Origin: Haliclona indistincta
Lineage: Eukaryota; Porifera; Demospongiae; Haplosclerida; Chalinidae
Direction: 5' to 3'
Assembly: GCA_964017065.1 (NCBI GenBank)
Contig: OZ024787.1
Location: 13,535,068 to 13,599,067 of the forward strand
Length of the DNA: 64,000 bases
The notes below the pieces were generated by a model, which searched no databases, was not told the DNA's origin, and worked only from the letters and a program-made list of their open reading frames with translations. Of the stretch, positions 11,421 through 22,999 are shown in pieces; the stretch's first letter is position 1; each line of letters opens with the position of its first letter. The position numbers and the translations under genes are program-made.

Positions 11421-12360
11421 TTATTGCATTTTCTTAAAGATCCAGCACATTAACAGAAGACTGGTGCAAATGTGTGCTCCTAGCTGGTAACAGAAGTGGG
11501 CAGCATCAATTGACATGAGCGGCATGAAGTCATGTGAAGAGCCTAGCTGCCCACAAAGCTAATCGTCGCATCCAGAGCTAGAGTTGACGATCAAGCTGCT
11601 TCTCACTGTTCTCAGCCAGTTGTTTATAACTGGGGGGGGGCGTGGTCTGAATAAATGCCACCACGTTTTCACGTCATAATCAGACATAATTTTTACAATA
11701 AAATGAACGAAAATTTAGTACTTACAGGTGCTTATTTCAATTCATATCGCCAGTGCCTGGGTACGAGGCTAGTGAGTGAGATAGCTGTTGAGTTTACATG
11801 TTTTCTCGCTCTTAATTGTTCTCTCAGATGGAGGTCAAAGTCATCATGGTTCATCTGTTGAGGTCATACTCTCTGTCATTACGTGAGGACTACAAACTGG
11901 AGGCTATGCAGATGGCGGCATTACGACCTAAACATGGCGTCCCATGCACTCTGGTACCCAGACAGAACTAGAACAGCTTAACATGTGCTCAAGCTGAAAT
12001 TATTTCCATTCTTTTTTTTGTTTTTTAATTCGTTTTTAAACAGATGCAAATAATTATCTGTAGTTTGACCATCCTTCTGATTTTTTTGTCTATGTAATGT
12101 TTAGTCAACTAGCAATGCAGTCACCAAAACGATAGCTAGTAGTAGATTCAGTGAACGAAGCAGTCTACTATAGTCTTGTAACTCATTGTGCAAACAAACA
12201 ACAAATTGGATATGGATACGTTGTTTAATAATCTGTTGTGTGGAGGTAGTTTACTTTCTGAGATAAACCAAAAACAAAAAATTCTTCAAATTCACACCCA
12301 CCTTGACTTCTGTACTACCACAAATAGTACATTAAAGTCATTAATGACAGTAAAAAATTA

Positions 12361-12745
12361 TTAACGCTTGATAGGGTCCACAAACCCTAGTGGCAAGCCA
12401 GTAGTATATAGCGGAGGAGCAGCAGATGATGATGGAATACATGTACTGCCAAGCTGTTGATAAAATGCCTCCGCACTGGGTTTAGCTAGCTGAGGGTATA
12501 GGATCAGTCTCTAGGGCACTAGGTGGTAATGGCTGACTGTGTTTACTACCATCCACAGGAACGTTGCCAAGTAACAGATTAAACTCAACTCGAGGAGTTT
12601 CCAATACAGAAGCAGCTATGATGTGTATTCTTAAGATGTAGTCAAGAGTGATTAGCTTGCAGTTAGTGATGGATGGCTCCATGTCCGGAACGGATATCAC
12701 ATTGTGGTCTTCTTGCATCATTGTAAAAGTATGACTACAAACCAC
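12361..12745 (-). pseudogene. Arrestin relic D1, unit 1 (C-type C-terminus)
   Basis: Matches the C-terminal third of arrestin C (EPSITNCKLITLDYILRIH, then NLLLGNVPVDG, and the DPIKR stop region at 12361). Upstream arrestin sequence is missing. Relative to the unit 2 relic it has lost 8 bp near 12500, which breaks the frame before the tail. No start codon in a proper context; a dead fragment. Confidence 0.8.
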
Positions 12746-12918
12746 TGCAAACAGTACAATAATTATGACTATAAAAAGTTTTATTTATTCATACACATGC
12801 AACTACTAATGACTCCGAGTATTGCAAGAAATAATAATAATAGAACATATCTTACTGTCTGATAATAAATAATTATGTGCTTACAAAAGTTTAAAAATTA
12901 TTACTGGTATGTGCGGCA

Positions 12919-13830
12919 CTATAAATACACATGACCAAAACTGTCATCAAGAACATTACCAATAAATTTTGAAAAGTTAACAAAAGGATTAGCATTGATG
13001 CACCTAAAAAAATACAGCCTCAACTTGATGTACATGTAGCTAACAGCAATAATTGTGCAGTGATGGCTCTGTGTCCGGAGATGATACCCCCAAGAAGCTA
13101 TTAACGTCCAGCATGGACGGGTGTGTTGCTGCTTGCCGGTAAGAAGGGAACAGTTATCTCGATGAGTCAACCATGACTAGAATAATAATTATAACCCAGT
13201 GCAAGATATTTCACAAGATTGATTAACGTTACTTTAAGCTGCATAATCCGTCTTTTGCTACCATTCTCTATCATTAATTTTAACTAAGCCTAAAATTAAT
13301 AATTTAATTTTTAATTTTTTCTTTATTTTTTGAGTACACACCATGTGTACTAGCATGTGTACATCGCTATTGTGTGTTAGTGCAATTTGCTTAATTTAAG
13401 TGGTCATGCAGTATAGTGTCATCAAAAAATCTATGGTGTCATCAGCTCCTACACAATAATTGTTGCTCCTTGGCATTGAGTGATATGAGTCCAGATGAAC
13501 AGCATAGACAACAGAGAGTCTAATTCTGGTCAAACACTGACACGGATCCCATTCAGGAATGACCTAGTGGACAACAGCGCCGAGATGCATGTGAACAAAG
13601 CACACAACGGACTGTCTGTTTGACAGAACCAGTCCTGGTAATCTTTCTTCTAATAACTCGTAAATAATATTCCAACACAGTTTTGTAACGAACTTGAGGA
13701 GGGAGCTCTTCGACTCAGTTGACTACTATAGAATCAGTGAGAACGGAAGTTAATGAGTTCCTGCCGCGATTCGACCATCAGGGACGTCACACCATGGCTT
13801 GGCTCAGTCTCAACTGAACAACTTGGGTGC
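12919..13830 (-). pseudogene. Arrestin relic D2, unit 1 (A/B-type, heavily decayed)
   Basis: Scattered matches to A/B-type arrestin genes: a FIGNVLDDSF-like tail near 12960, the hinge region around 13470-13520 (TCCAGATGAACAGCATAGAC in the plus strand) and N-domain matches near 13680-13800. Indels and stops throughout. The same relic is in unit 2. Confidence 0.65.
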
Positions 13831-14680
13831 TGTTCATGCAGTGTCCTGTAGACCTGCATGCACTTTTGAGACAGAATCACACACACAGTGCTAAATACCT
13901 GTATAATTCATAATTCGATTCATAGTGTACTATATCCTCTATGAATTCACTAGTACATGTGATATCATGTGGACCTGCTGACCCCAGCATGCATTATAAT
14001 ACTGAATTTTTTATCTCTGTACATGTAAGTCTAGCTTGATCAGCTTCTCATTCTGGAGTGGCTGCTACCGCAGTGACTAGTATCAAAATTCACTAGCCAA
14101 TAGCTTTGACTACAGAGCGGCAGTATTCGTTATAACTCAGTGTTTTGTTGTGTATAATTATCAGTTCACTCAATCAGGACTAGTGTCACTATAGAGTATA
14201 GTAACTCAGAGCAACAATGCATTGGATCGTGTGAACTCAATCAGGACTATATATTATCTATTAGGAATATTATTAGGACCATGATCAGGTCCACATCTGC
14301 TGTGACACCGCCTAGTAAAATGACTACATGTATCAGGCTACCAAAACTATTGGTTACATGACTACTCTTTGTGATCATGGAAATTAACATGTGCATGGTA
14401 ATGATAGGCATGCAGGATATCAATATTCATAATCTGTATCCTCTAAAGCAATGAATAGTTATAAAAAGTCATAATTTTTTCAAAAGATGCAAGCAATGAA
14501 ATGGGCAATACAGCAGTTATACAAGTTAACTCTAGCAGTAAAATATAATACATAATCATGCAACTTGGCAGTAATCATGTAAGCTAAATTACCAATAATA
14601 AGGTATGTGTACTATACCAATGACTCATGCAGTAACTAAATCAGTATGTGATGTAACATCTCTTGATCATCTAATGATGA

Positions 14681-16295
14681 TTATACAGTAGGAACTGGTA
14701 ACATACTGGGTTCAGTACTTGCTGCATGAGCCACTTGAGATGACAGACTAGTGTCAAGAACATTGCCAAGAAATATATCAAACTCAATAATCGGATTAGT
14801 GGCTCCGAAAATTACAGCCTCCACTCTTAAAACGTAGCCAAGAACAATAATCTGGCAATTAGTGATAGATGGCCCAGTGTCTGGAATAGATAGAGGAGAC
14901 GGTGTCCACAATGAAGAATTACCGGGCTGGATGGGTGTGTCGTTGATCGCAAGTAGGAATTGTCTCAACTCAACTATAGCAGTATACCAACGGCGGTCTC
15001 GTCTGTTTACACTTTGTGCAGCATATTTCACTCGCCTGATTAAAGTTGCTTTGAGCTTACTTATCTGTCTGTTGCTACCATTCTCTATATCCACCTCGAG
15101 TGTTATGGTGTCACCTACTCCAACAGCATATTTGTTCCTCGGAATGCGAGCAGTGAGGGATATGGGGTCCAGATGCACAGCACAGGCAGCACAGGGTCTT
15201 TTGGTCAGACAGTCGAATCCCAGGAGTGAAGTTTGGATATACAACAGCTGGTGGTGAATAAATTAAGTCCACATAATGGACAATCTTCTTTTTGAATAAA
15301 CTTGTTTGACTGTGAGTAATTTTTGCTTCCAAGTCGTAAAAGATTTTCCCCACTCTACCTTCCTCGTCGAACCGATCATAGAACGAATGAGGGAGCTCGC
15401 AACCGGGTTGGATATTCGCTTGAAATCTCAGCGAAAACGGGAAATGATGAGATCCTGCTTCTAGTTGACCGCCAGGAGCGTCTTCTTTTCTCCAAACATC
15501 AGCAACAACGTCCATATAGGCTAAGTGAGAGTCGTATGTGTGGGGATCTTTTCCCTTGGCGCCTACAGTGAATCTTACTGTCGCATTTCCTTGAAGAGAG
15601 ACTTTGATTGCTTCATAATCAGTCTTGGGCTTATCTGTGACTACCAGGACATACCCAGTCACGTCACAGTTTTCGGTAAGGTAGATGGGCGTAACTCCGG
15701 ACGGGGTGTAACTCCGGACGCGCAATTGTAAATATTCGCAACTTTCACTACGAGCAAGCTTGTGCTTTCAAACTTGCGCTATAAGCAGCCCAAGGCACGC
15801 CTTAGCAATGAACAAAACTTAACTTACAGACATTGAATTTGCGTTCACTAGCAGGTACTTACCACTCGCAGATCTTTGAAAAATTGTGCTAAAAACGTTC
15901 GTAGCCGTCTATAATTATTATTTGCAGTGTTCGAAGTGCAAAATGCAAGTTTATTTCCTTTTTCGAGATAATACCAAAACATGCTTTGCAGTATCTTGTA
16001 TTCTTCTCAGTGATATTTCATCGTAATGGGTGTGTCCGTAGTTAGCAACATGGCCAGTTTTCAGTGGGGGACGAGTTTCACGCCGTACAAACAGTCAGTG
16101 GATGTTTTCGTTTACTATCATCTTCGGTATTTGTAGCACAGTAGCGTATTAGAAAATGCTGCAGATCTGATGGTGATACCGGCTTCTACAACTGAACGCC
16201 GACCGTTTACGTAAAGTTCGTCCGGAGTTACGCCCATCTACCTTAACACGGCCGTCTTCTGGAGACGTAAGAACGATCCGAAATTCTTTCACCAT
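14681..16295 (-). pseudogene. Alpha-arrestin-like gene B, unit 1, broken
   Basis: Counterpart of the intact gene at 41429-42475 and almost identical to it. Two lesions are visible. First, a 565-bp TA-target MITE (15679-16243) sits 50 bp inside the ORF, separating the MVKEFRIVL start (ATG at 16295) from the rest. Second, one extra G in the run at 15164-15167 shifts the frame at the hinge before the arrestin C domain. The two remaining open pieces (14681-15244 and 15111-15725) are in different frames. The promoter TATA box is still present. Both lesions are absent in unit 2, so inactivation followed duplication. Confidence 0.9.
15679..16243 (+). mobile_element. mariner-type MITE in arrestin B
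   Basis: Terminal inverted repeats of 24 bp beginning AGGTAGATGGGCGTAACTCC, flanked by the duplicated dinucleotide TA (15677-15678 and 16244-16245). The empty site, TTCGGTAACACGG, is readable in unit 2 near 42418. No ORF, so it needs a transposase supplied from elsewhere. Confidence 0.95.
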
Positions 16296-16337
16296 CTTGA
16301 GCCTGGAGAGTATAAGGCCTGCTCTGAGGGAAGCGGA

Positions 16338-16347
16338 CTATATATAG
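16338..16347 (-). promoter_or_regulatory. TATA box of arrestin B, unit 1
   Basis: CTATATATAG, 43-52 bp upstream of the original ATG at 16295, as in the other arrestin genes. Confidence 0.55.
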
Positions 16348-16876
16348 GCTTCAGGATATTCATGACAGTCAACCTAGCCTGTACTCAGTCTCTGTACTTC
16401 ACATTTCTGATCATGCCGCGCTAGACTGACTAGATTTCCCAAATAATAATATTACCGGCGGGCGGGGAAAGTCCCCAAGCTTGAGCAGTGAGTAAACAAA
16501 TTAAACATCGTAATTGCATTATTGTCTTGACTAGGTATACTATAGGGACTTTTTCAGAAACACATGAATGTTAGCACTTCCGCAATTACAGTACTATTAA
16601 TTTTATAATGAAAAGGAAAATAAGATAAAGCTTTAAACTATAGCCCTCCGTATGCAGGATGATGGGGCCTATAGTCTTGCGGGCCAGACGTTCCGAGACT
16701 AGATGGGGCCATATAGTAATTATTTTTAGCCGGAGCACTTGCACATAATGTCTCTGAGGTCACACATCATGCATTATGTGTGAACTTAACTATTGTATTA
16801 TGATGATGATACTTATAAAAATTAATGACAAAAAATAGTACATTGATGACAGGTGATTAATGACAATAAAAATTTA

Positions 16877-18013
16877 TTAACGCTTGATAGGGTCTACAAA
16901 CCCTAGTGGCAAGCCAGTAGCAGGTGGTGGAGGAGCAGCAAATGATGATGGAATACGGCCAAGCTGTTGATAAGATGCCTCCACACTGGGTTTAGCTAGC
17001 TGAGGGTATAGTGTGTTAGGATCAGTCTCTAGGGCATTAGATGGTAATGGCTGACTATGTTTATAACCATCCACAGGAACGTTGCCAAGAAACAGATTAA
17101 ACTCAACTCGAGGAGTATCAAATACAGAAGTTATGACATGTATTCTTAAGATGTAGTCAAGAGTGATTAGCTTGCAGTTAGTGATGGATGGCTCCGTGTC
17201 CGGAATGGATAAAGGAGGAGGTCTCCATGACAAGCTACTACCAGGCTGGACGAGACCACTGTTTACAAGTAAGAAATTTCTCAACTGCACAGGGTAACGG
17301 CGGCCCTCTGCAAAATATGCTACATTCTTGATTAAATTTGCTTGAAGTATAATCCGTCTGCTGCTACCATTCTCTATATCCACCTGAAGTGGTATCGCGT
17401 CACCAACTCCAACACTAAACCAACTCCTCGGAATGCGAGCGGTGAGAGATATGGACCCGGATGAACAACAAAGAAAGTACAGGCTTTTCTGGACTTGCAA
17501 TATCTTTGGTTCCAAGACTTCAGGAGTTATGCTTGGATGTACAACTGATGAATAGAGGAGCTCTATGCTGGTAGTAATGTTACGAGCTACACCGTTGGTA
17601 ATAACGTTAGAATCTGTGGAAGCTTTCTTGACAATAACAGCTTCCACCTCGTAAACGATATTCCCATATGTGCTGTGAAAGGAAGGTGGCAGGGGACCAT
17701 CTGGTTGAAATCTTAGCGAGAAAGAAAACTGATGAGATCCTGCCGGGATTTGACCATCAAGCACGCGTTCATCGCTCCAAAGAACAGCAGTGTTAGTAAT
17801 GTAATCTTCACGATATGGATTGAAACCAGGGCTCCAGCCTACTATCGCATGTCCCTTAAGAGAAACTTCGACAGCTTTGTATCCGCGCAGGGGCTTATCT
17901 AGGACCAGCAGAACATGCCCTGTCACATCAGAATTGGCTGCAATGCGTCGCTTAACTTCACCTTGATTCAGAAGCGGAGTAGCAAGAACAATTCGAAATT
18001 CTTTTACCACCAT
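16877..18013 (-). CDS. Alpha-arrestin-like protein, gene C, unit 1
   Basis: Intronless; 378 residues from the ATG at 18013 (MVVKEFRIVLATP). An upstream in-frame ATG at 18034 would add seven residues, but it lies only about 23 bp from the TATA box, so the inner start is preferred; it also aligns with MVKEF of genes A and B. Arrestin_N and Arrestin_C domains are complete, with GSISLTARIPRSWFSVG opening the second. Unlike A and B, it has a C-terminal tail of about 60 residues, rich in P, S and A, ending GLPLGFVDPIKR. It contains a YPQL tetrapeptide (a possible YxxPhi-type sorting signal, inferred) and no PPxY. The unit 2 partner is 43065-44201. Confidence 0.85.
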   Translation of the reverse strand: MVVKEFRIVLATPLLNQGEVKRRIAANSDVTGHVLLVLDKPLRGYKAVEVSLKGHAIVGWSPGFNPYREDYITNTAVLWSDERVLDGQIPAGSHQFSFSLRFQPDGPLPPSFHSTYGNIVYEVEAVIVKKASTDSNVITNGVARNITTSIELLYSSVVHPSITPEVLEPKILQVQKSLYFLCCSSGSISLTARIPRSWFSVGVGDAIPLQVDIENGSSRRIILQANLIKNVAYFAEGRRYPVQLRNFLLVNSGLVQPGSSLSWRPPPLSIPDTEPSITNCKLITLDYILRIHVITSVFDTPRVEFNLFLGNVPVDGYKHSQPLPSNALETDPNTLYPQLAKPSVEASYQQLGRIPSSFAAPPPPATGLPLGFVDPIKR

Positions 18014-18056
18014 AGTCTCTGTCTCTGTAAACACTACTAAACAGTCTAACAGACTA

Positions 18057-18064
18057 TTATATAG
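18057..18064 (-). promoter_or_regulatory. TATA box of arrestin C, unit 1
   Basis: TTATATAG, 44-51 bp upstream of the preferred ATG. In unit 2 a MITE is inserted directly at this box. Confidence 0.55.
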
Positions 18065-18285
18065 CTACCTAATTACGTCCTGCTCAGCGCAGCCAGACGT
18101 CATCATTCAGGGGCGGGCAAGGTTAGCATGATGTTGTCAGGCTACGCGTATGTAGCTGTTGTATGGCTGTCGGTTATGCAATGATGTATACAGTATCGTG
18201 TATACTTTGATTAGTAGTAACATAAATCATTAAGTTTGTTCATGCACAGCAAAACTGATAAAACTGTACAACTTGTGACATGTGA

Positions 18286-19260
18286 GGGTTCCCACTGAAA
18301 AAATTAGACAGTCACAGATTCAGTGGGCTTGCGTCTCAGTGTGTAGAGTGGCTTGACCCGAACATGGAACGGACAAACAGAGAAGCGCCAAGTCCTTCCT
18401 ATTTGCAGGAAAAAATAAAAATAACTTGGCGGCGCTAGCCAATCGTAAGTAAATACTTTTTTGTTCAAACTACATTCATCACAAAAGCTTAGTTTTGTTG
18501 GTCAGGATGCACATGATCACACTGTCAAAATTACCAAGATCTATACAAAATGTTGGTTCGCCCAATCTTGGAGTACGGTGCTGCTATCTGGGATCCACCT
18601 TCACTAACTGCAATCTCATCTCTTGAATCTGTTCAACATTTTGCTTTAAAAATGGCATTTAAATCGTGGGCTTCCAGCTATCCACCTCTTCTTTCCTAAT
18701 TTGCTATAAAACCACTTGAACAGAGAAGAAAACTTTGCAAAGCTTCCTCTCTGTTCAAACTCAAATTTGGTTTTTCTCATTCAATCAATTGTCCTCTCAT
18801 ATCACCTTCCCCGCCTCTGCATTTCTCCCGCAATTATAATAGACATGATTTTGCGCCCATCTTCTGCAAATCAGCTACTTATATGAATTCATTTTATCCC
18901 ACCTCTATCAAGCTCTGGAACTCTCTTCCCTCTTGTATCAAATCTACTGATTCTTTTTCTCTATTTAAGTCCAAGCTATTTACTATCTTTTAGGTCACTA
19001 ACACCTTCATTCATTAGCATTATTGCTATTTCACATTTCTTTTTGAAATGAAAGAAAAAAAGAAGGCGGGGCTCTGAGACGATGACGAAAATAGACTTAG
19101 GACTCCAGCGCTTTTGTACATTGTGCTGTAGCAACCCTCATGCAGATTTTGCTTAGTTAGGCATCAATACATCTGCATAGCAAGTTTCATGAAGCTCATA
19201 CTTTTCCTTCCATCTGGCTCAAAATATTTCTGTTTTATTTTTGGTTTTCTGGGCCAGATG
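18286..19260 (+). mobile_element. Old hAT-like MITE relative, interrupted by a LINE
   Basis: The start (AGGGTTCCCACTGAAAAAAT) and body (TCTGAGACGATGACGAAAAT, CAAGTTTCATGAAGCTCATA) resemble the younger element at 45290-46001. Its counterpart in unit 2 begins near 44832. The right inverted end appears lost. A LINE fragment splits it at about 18541-19062. Confidence 0.55.
18541..19062 (+). mobile_element. 5'-truncated non-LTR retrotransposon end
   Basis: Frame beginning MLVRPILEYGAAIWDPPSL and continuing to KLWNSLPSCIKSTDSFSLF is typical of the region after the reverse transcriptase domain in RTE/CR1/Jockey-like LINEs. There is one stop in the middle (near 18700) and a terminal stop near 18990. 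It is absent at this point in unit 2, where the flanking repeat is continuous, so it is a post-duplication insertion. Confidence 0.75.
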
Positions 19261-19415
19261 CAAGGAAGCTGTACTCTATACTTCACATTTCTGATCAAGA
19301 AGATCATGACAGCATAGACTATGATGACAGCCGTGCTAGACTGATTTAGATTTCCCAAATTATGGGCGGGGGAAGTCCCCAAGTGAATAAACGAACATCA
19401 TCAGAACAGTAATAA

Positions 19416-19968
19416 CCATTGGTGCTGGTTATGCCTCGGTGGGTGTTAAAATTAGAGCATGTAATGCTACAACAGAGAGTAGGATTCATATTCAGCTGCC
19501 AGCATTCAAATATCACAAGCAGAAGCAATGCAGCAATACAGCAATTTTATAGTTGTGCAATCAGAAGCCAAACAGTCCTGTTTTTTAATTTTAATGTAAC
19601 TGGGCGTGCCTACAATGGCAGTGGTTCTGGTTACAAGTAGCTACCTTGCGCAGTTTCTACGGATCTGCGCTGCCATTATATAGTATAAATTTAATCTACA
19701 AGCTACTAGGCAGTCTGCTGTTGGTAGTTTTGTTTCCGGAGAAGTCCCGATCGTCAGCAAAGCCATCTAGGTGAGCAAACCACGCCATAACTCTAGAACA
19801 AAGCTTTGTATCGAACTTTCGCTAGTTCACATCCGAGATAATATCGAGTTCTACCTGCATTGCAAGTTTCAGAGCTTAACTTTCAGCGTGCACCGCAAAA
19901 ATGGTGTAACAGACAGACAGACAGACAACGCGATTACAGTATGCCTCGTGGCTCCGCCCACCGAGGCA
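19416..19968 (+). mobile_element. Harbinger-like element
   Basis: Flanked by TAA (19413-19415 and 19969-19971), right end CCACCGAGGCA. Body includes the shared CTCTAGAACAAAGCTTTGTA-type segment and a CAGA repeat tract. The empty site is in unit 2 near 46225. Confidence 0.65.
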
Positions 19969-20394
19969 TAATAATGATGTTATGAACATCAGAACTACAC
20001 ATTATTGTCGACTAGGTACACTATAGGGATTTTTTCAAAAACACATGGATATTAGCACTTCCAATTACAGAATAATACATAATTTTAGAAAAATAAGATA
20101 AACTAGCCCTCAGCATGCAGCTTGTCATTCTCTTACATTACATAATTATATATCTTCCATTGGCAGACAGCCTGCATGTTCACCCAGCTGCAATTTGGAA
20201 TGGATAAAGAAGTTGGTCTCCATGACAAGATACCATGCAGGATGGAGGGCCCATAGTAATTATTTAGCCGGCGCACTTGCACATAATGTATCATCGCTTG
20301 GTTCCCATGCATTAAGTGTGAATTTAACCTATTTTTGTTGTATTATGAACTTAAAATGACAACATTAGTCATTAATGACAAAAAAATTTACTAC

Positions 20395-20456
20395 ACTTGA
20401 TAGGGGCCTAGTGGCAAGCATGCATGCATGTAGCAGGTGATAGAGGAGCAGCAGAT
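20395..20456 (-). pseudogene. Arrestin relic E, part 1, unit 1
   Basis: Short match to the last codons of C-type arrestins (plus strand TTGATAGGGGCCTAGTGGCA), without a usable frame. The rest of the relic lies at 22765-22999, pushed away by the element cluster between. The uninterrupted version is at 46855-47190. Confidence 0.6.
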
Positions 20457-21041
20457 GATTTTATTATGCCTCGGTGGGCGGAGCCACGAGGCATACTGTA
20501 ATCGCGTTGTCTGTCGTTCTGTCTGTCAGTCAGTCTGTCTGTTACACTATTTTTGCAGCGCACGCTGAACGGTGAGCTCTGAAACTTGCAATAGAGGTAG
20601 AACTCGATATTATCTCGGATGTGAACTAGCGAAAGTTCGATACAAAGCTTCGTTCTCGAGTTATGGCGTGATTTGCCTACTTTGTTTACCGTTGCTGGTG
20701 ATCTGGACTTCTCCAAAGGCAAAGCTGTTCACAGTTGACTACCTAGAAGCTGATAGGTTAGAAATTTACTACAGGATAGCAGCGCAGGTCCAGAGAAATT
20801 GTGTGAGTAAGCTATGGAAGCTATCTAGTATGCATGGGCTGTACTGAACATTGTAGACACGCCCAGTTGAATTGTGGTCAGCACTGATTGGCTTCTGATT
20901 GCATAACTAAAGCACTGCATTGTGATTGCTGTACAGAAATCCTGTATACATGCATCTGCCGTGTTTGTGGAATGGTGGATAGTTTTGTTTGTTATGCCTC
21001 GGTGGGCGGAGCCACGAGGCATACAGTAGTTCGTCGGTTTG

Positions 21042-21228
21042 TCATTCATTCATTCATTCATTCATTCATTCATTCATTCATTCATTCATTCATTCATTCA
21101 TTCATTCATTCATTCATTCATTCATTCATTCATTCATTCATTCATTCATTCATTCATTCATTCATTCATTCATTCATTCATTCATTCATTCATTCATTCA
21201 TTCATTCATTCATCCATTCATTCATTCA
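21042..21228 (+). repeat. TTCA tetranucleotide microsatellite
   Basis: About 46 uninterrupted units except one CATC change near 21210. Four bases give the same peptide pattern HSFI in every frame, which explains the long ORFs here; none is a gene. Array length may be affected by assembly. Confidence 0.97.
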
Positions 21229-21300
21229 TTATGCCTCGGTGGGCGGAGCCACGAGGCATACAGTAGTCGTGTTGTGTGTGTGTGTGTATCTGTCCGTTGC

Positions 21301-22212
21301 GGGACACTACAAAACATGGACCATGGACTGGACTGGACTGGACTGGACTGGACTCAGGAAAACGCGCCCGTAATTACCCGTGCGCAGTATGCGCTAGGGT
21401 TATGCGTTTGTGTCCGTCTATATGTGTGTGTGTGTGTGTGTGGACAAAAAACACGCTTGTTTACGTCTCACCGCTCGAAATTCGCCACAAAAGTGCACTT
21501 TGTAGCTTCTTCACTGAATCTATAGTCCTATGAAGACGTTTTCTGTGCTGGCAAGCCTTGCTCGAGCGGCTAATCCATGGCTTTCTAAAGCTACGTGTCC
21601 TTGTAAGAGCACTTTACGGTATTGTGGGTGTGTCACCCTTCCTCCTATCGATGTCCTCACTCAGTCTCACCTGTACCGTACGCCAGAGTCACTTCTTGCC
21701 AATCACCTGTTAGTGCATGTATGGTAGCTATGCTATTATCAATTTATCTGGAGCTGTCTATGGACTAGCTGTAACTTGAGTGTTGCAGTAATGCTGGAGT
21801 AGTCGTGTTTAGCTCTTAGCTTAGCGCACAGGTATGTGTTCATTAGAACTCTAGTTACTACTAAATTAAAGTTTAGTAGTTTAGGGTTTAGTCTAAACCC
21901 AAGACCATAAAACCTTTGCCTAACAGCGCCCAGTATTCACCTAACAGCGCCCAGTATTCGCCTAACAGCGCCCAGTATTCGCCTAACAGCGCCCAGTATA
22001 TGGACCTAACGCGCCCAGTACTATTCTGCAGCGAATACTGGGCGCTGTTAGGTGAATACTGGGCGCTGTTACAAATGTAGGCGAAGGTTTTAGGGTCTTG
22101 GGTTTAGACTAAACCCTAAACTACTAAACTTTAGTAGTAATTACGGGCGCGTTTCCTGAGTCCAGTCCAGTCCAGTCCAGTCCAGTCCATGGTCCATGTT
22201 TTGTAGTGTCCC
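21301..22212 (+). mobile_element. Inverted-repeat element with GGACT-repeat ends
   Basis: Terminal inverted repeats of about 75 bp beginning GGGACACTACAAAACATGGA, each with a run of the pentamer GGACT. Inside is a second hairpin (about 21860-21935 with 22050-22135) and a 21-bp tandem repeat containing CCTAACAGCGCCCAGTATTC, four to five times from 21919. No ORF of transposase type. A superfamily cannot be assigned. Confidence 0.75.
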
Positions 22213-22764
22213 TCTTCACAGCTTGTAAGACAATTCTTTACTCAAGGTAGTACAGTGAGTGCTGAGAAATCAATCGTGCTATCGCTAAGCGGCGCAAGCT
22301 TTTAGCAACCAGCGCTCACGTGCTGTGTTGATTATAGGCACGCCCAACTGAATTCCATGTGGTTAGCACTGCTAGGCTTCTGATTGCATAGTTGCAACCC
22401 ACTAGCTTATTCTGCAAACAGTGCTGTATTGCAGCTTGTTGCAACGCTCTTCAGCTTTAATTTCATCATACAGGAATTGCATTGCATAACTATTATACTG
22501 CATTGTGATTGCTGTACTTGCTGTACAGAAATCATGTATACATGCATCTGCAGCTGTTGCCTTGTTTGTAGAATGGTGGATAGTTTAATTTATTGTGTTT
22601 GTGGATATTTGTGTATATTTTTATAACTTTAGTTTTTATGACTGTACCGAGGCATCAGCACCTTGGTGCTTTCATTGATAATGTGTCATTCCACCGAGGC
22701 ATCTGCACCTTTGGTGCTATTTTTTTTTTTTTTTGGGGGGGGTATACGCCATGTGTACTAGCTT

Positions 22765-22999
22765 GTGTACATCGCTATTGTGTGTTAGTGCAATTTTTGC
22801 TAAAAATTATAAAAAGTGGTCAGTATTATCATCATAAAATGTGGTGTCATCAACTCTAACACAATTTTTGCTCCTTGGCATGGGTCCAGATGAACATCAT
22901 AGACAACAGAAATCTGATCAAACACTTTTCAGATTTCAGATGTCTCAGAAATCTGATCAAACACTGACATGGATCCCATGCAGGAATGACATTCGAATT
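22765..22999 (-). pseudogene. Arrestin relic E, part 2, unit 1
   Basis: Decayed hinge-region match to C-type arrestins (plus strand GCTCCTTGGCATGGGTCCAG, then ACATGGATCCCATGCAGGAA). A short stretch is internally duplicated (CAGAAATCTGATCAAACACT twice). Confidence 0.5.

Larger units (their letters stand above)
3743..11971 (+). pseudogene. CYP46-like cytochrome P450, copy 1, nonsense-mutated
   Basis: Fifteen exons: 3743-3879, 3967-4044, 4110-4191, 4342-4406, 4455-4541, 4604-4733, 4785-4913, 4965-5112, 5173-5235, 6046-6118, 6897-6981, 7187-7297, 9997-10085, 10137-10206, 11828-11971, all with GT/AG borders. The layout matches copies 2 and 3, but codon CGA of exon 5 is TGA at 4507-4509, stopping the protein after about 145 residues, before the I helix, ExxR and haem motifs. 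All later exons stay open, so the lesion is recent or the transcript may be recoded. Introns carry a 1.8-kb piggyBac-like element (intron 12) and a Harbinger-like element (intron 14) absent from copies 2 and 3. The products most like it are vertebrate CYP46A1 (cholesterol 24-hydroxylase); this is recognition by eye. Confidence 0.85.
20464..22718 (-). mobile_element. Nested cluster of Harbinger-like elements
   Basis: Starts with TGCCTCGGTGGGCGGAGCCA at 20464 and ends near 22718 with ACCGAGGCATCTGCACCTTT. Two further copies of the same end lie at 20996 and 21231, so at least three insertions are stacked. The inner part holds a long TTCA microsatellite and the inverted-repeat element 21301-22212. 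The family body occurs in two separated pieces (20500-20985 and 22335-22600). Confidence 0.65.

Noticed and set aside
20888..21533. Long ORFs with HSFI repeats
   Set aside because: Pure translation of the TTCA microsatellite, whose four-base unit stays open in every frame.
21919..22025. CRISPR-like array of 21-bp repeats
   Set aside because: Repeats abut without unique spacers, and the context is a eukaryotic inverted-repeat element.
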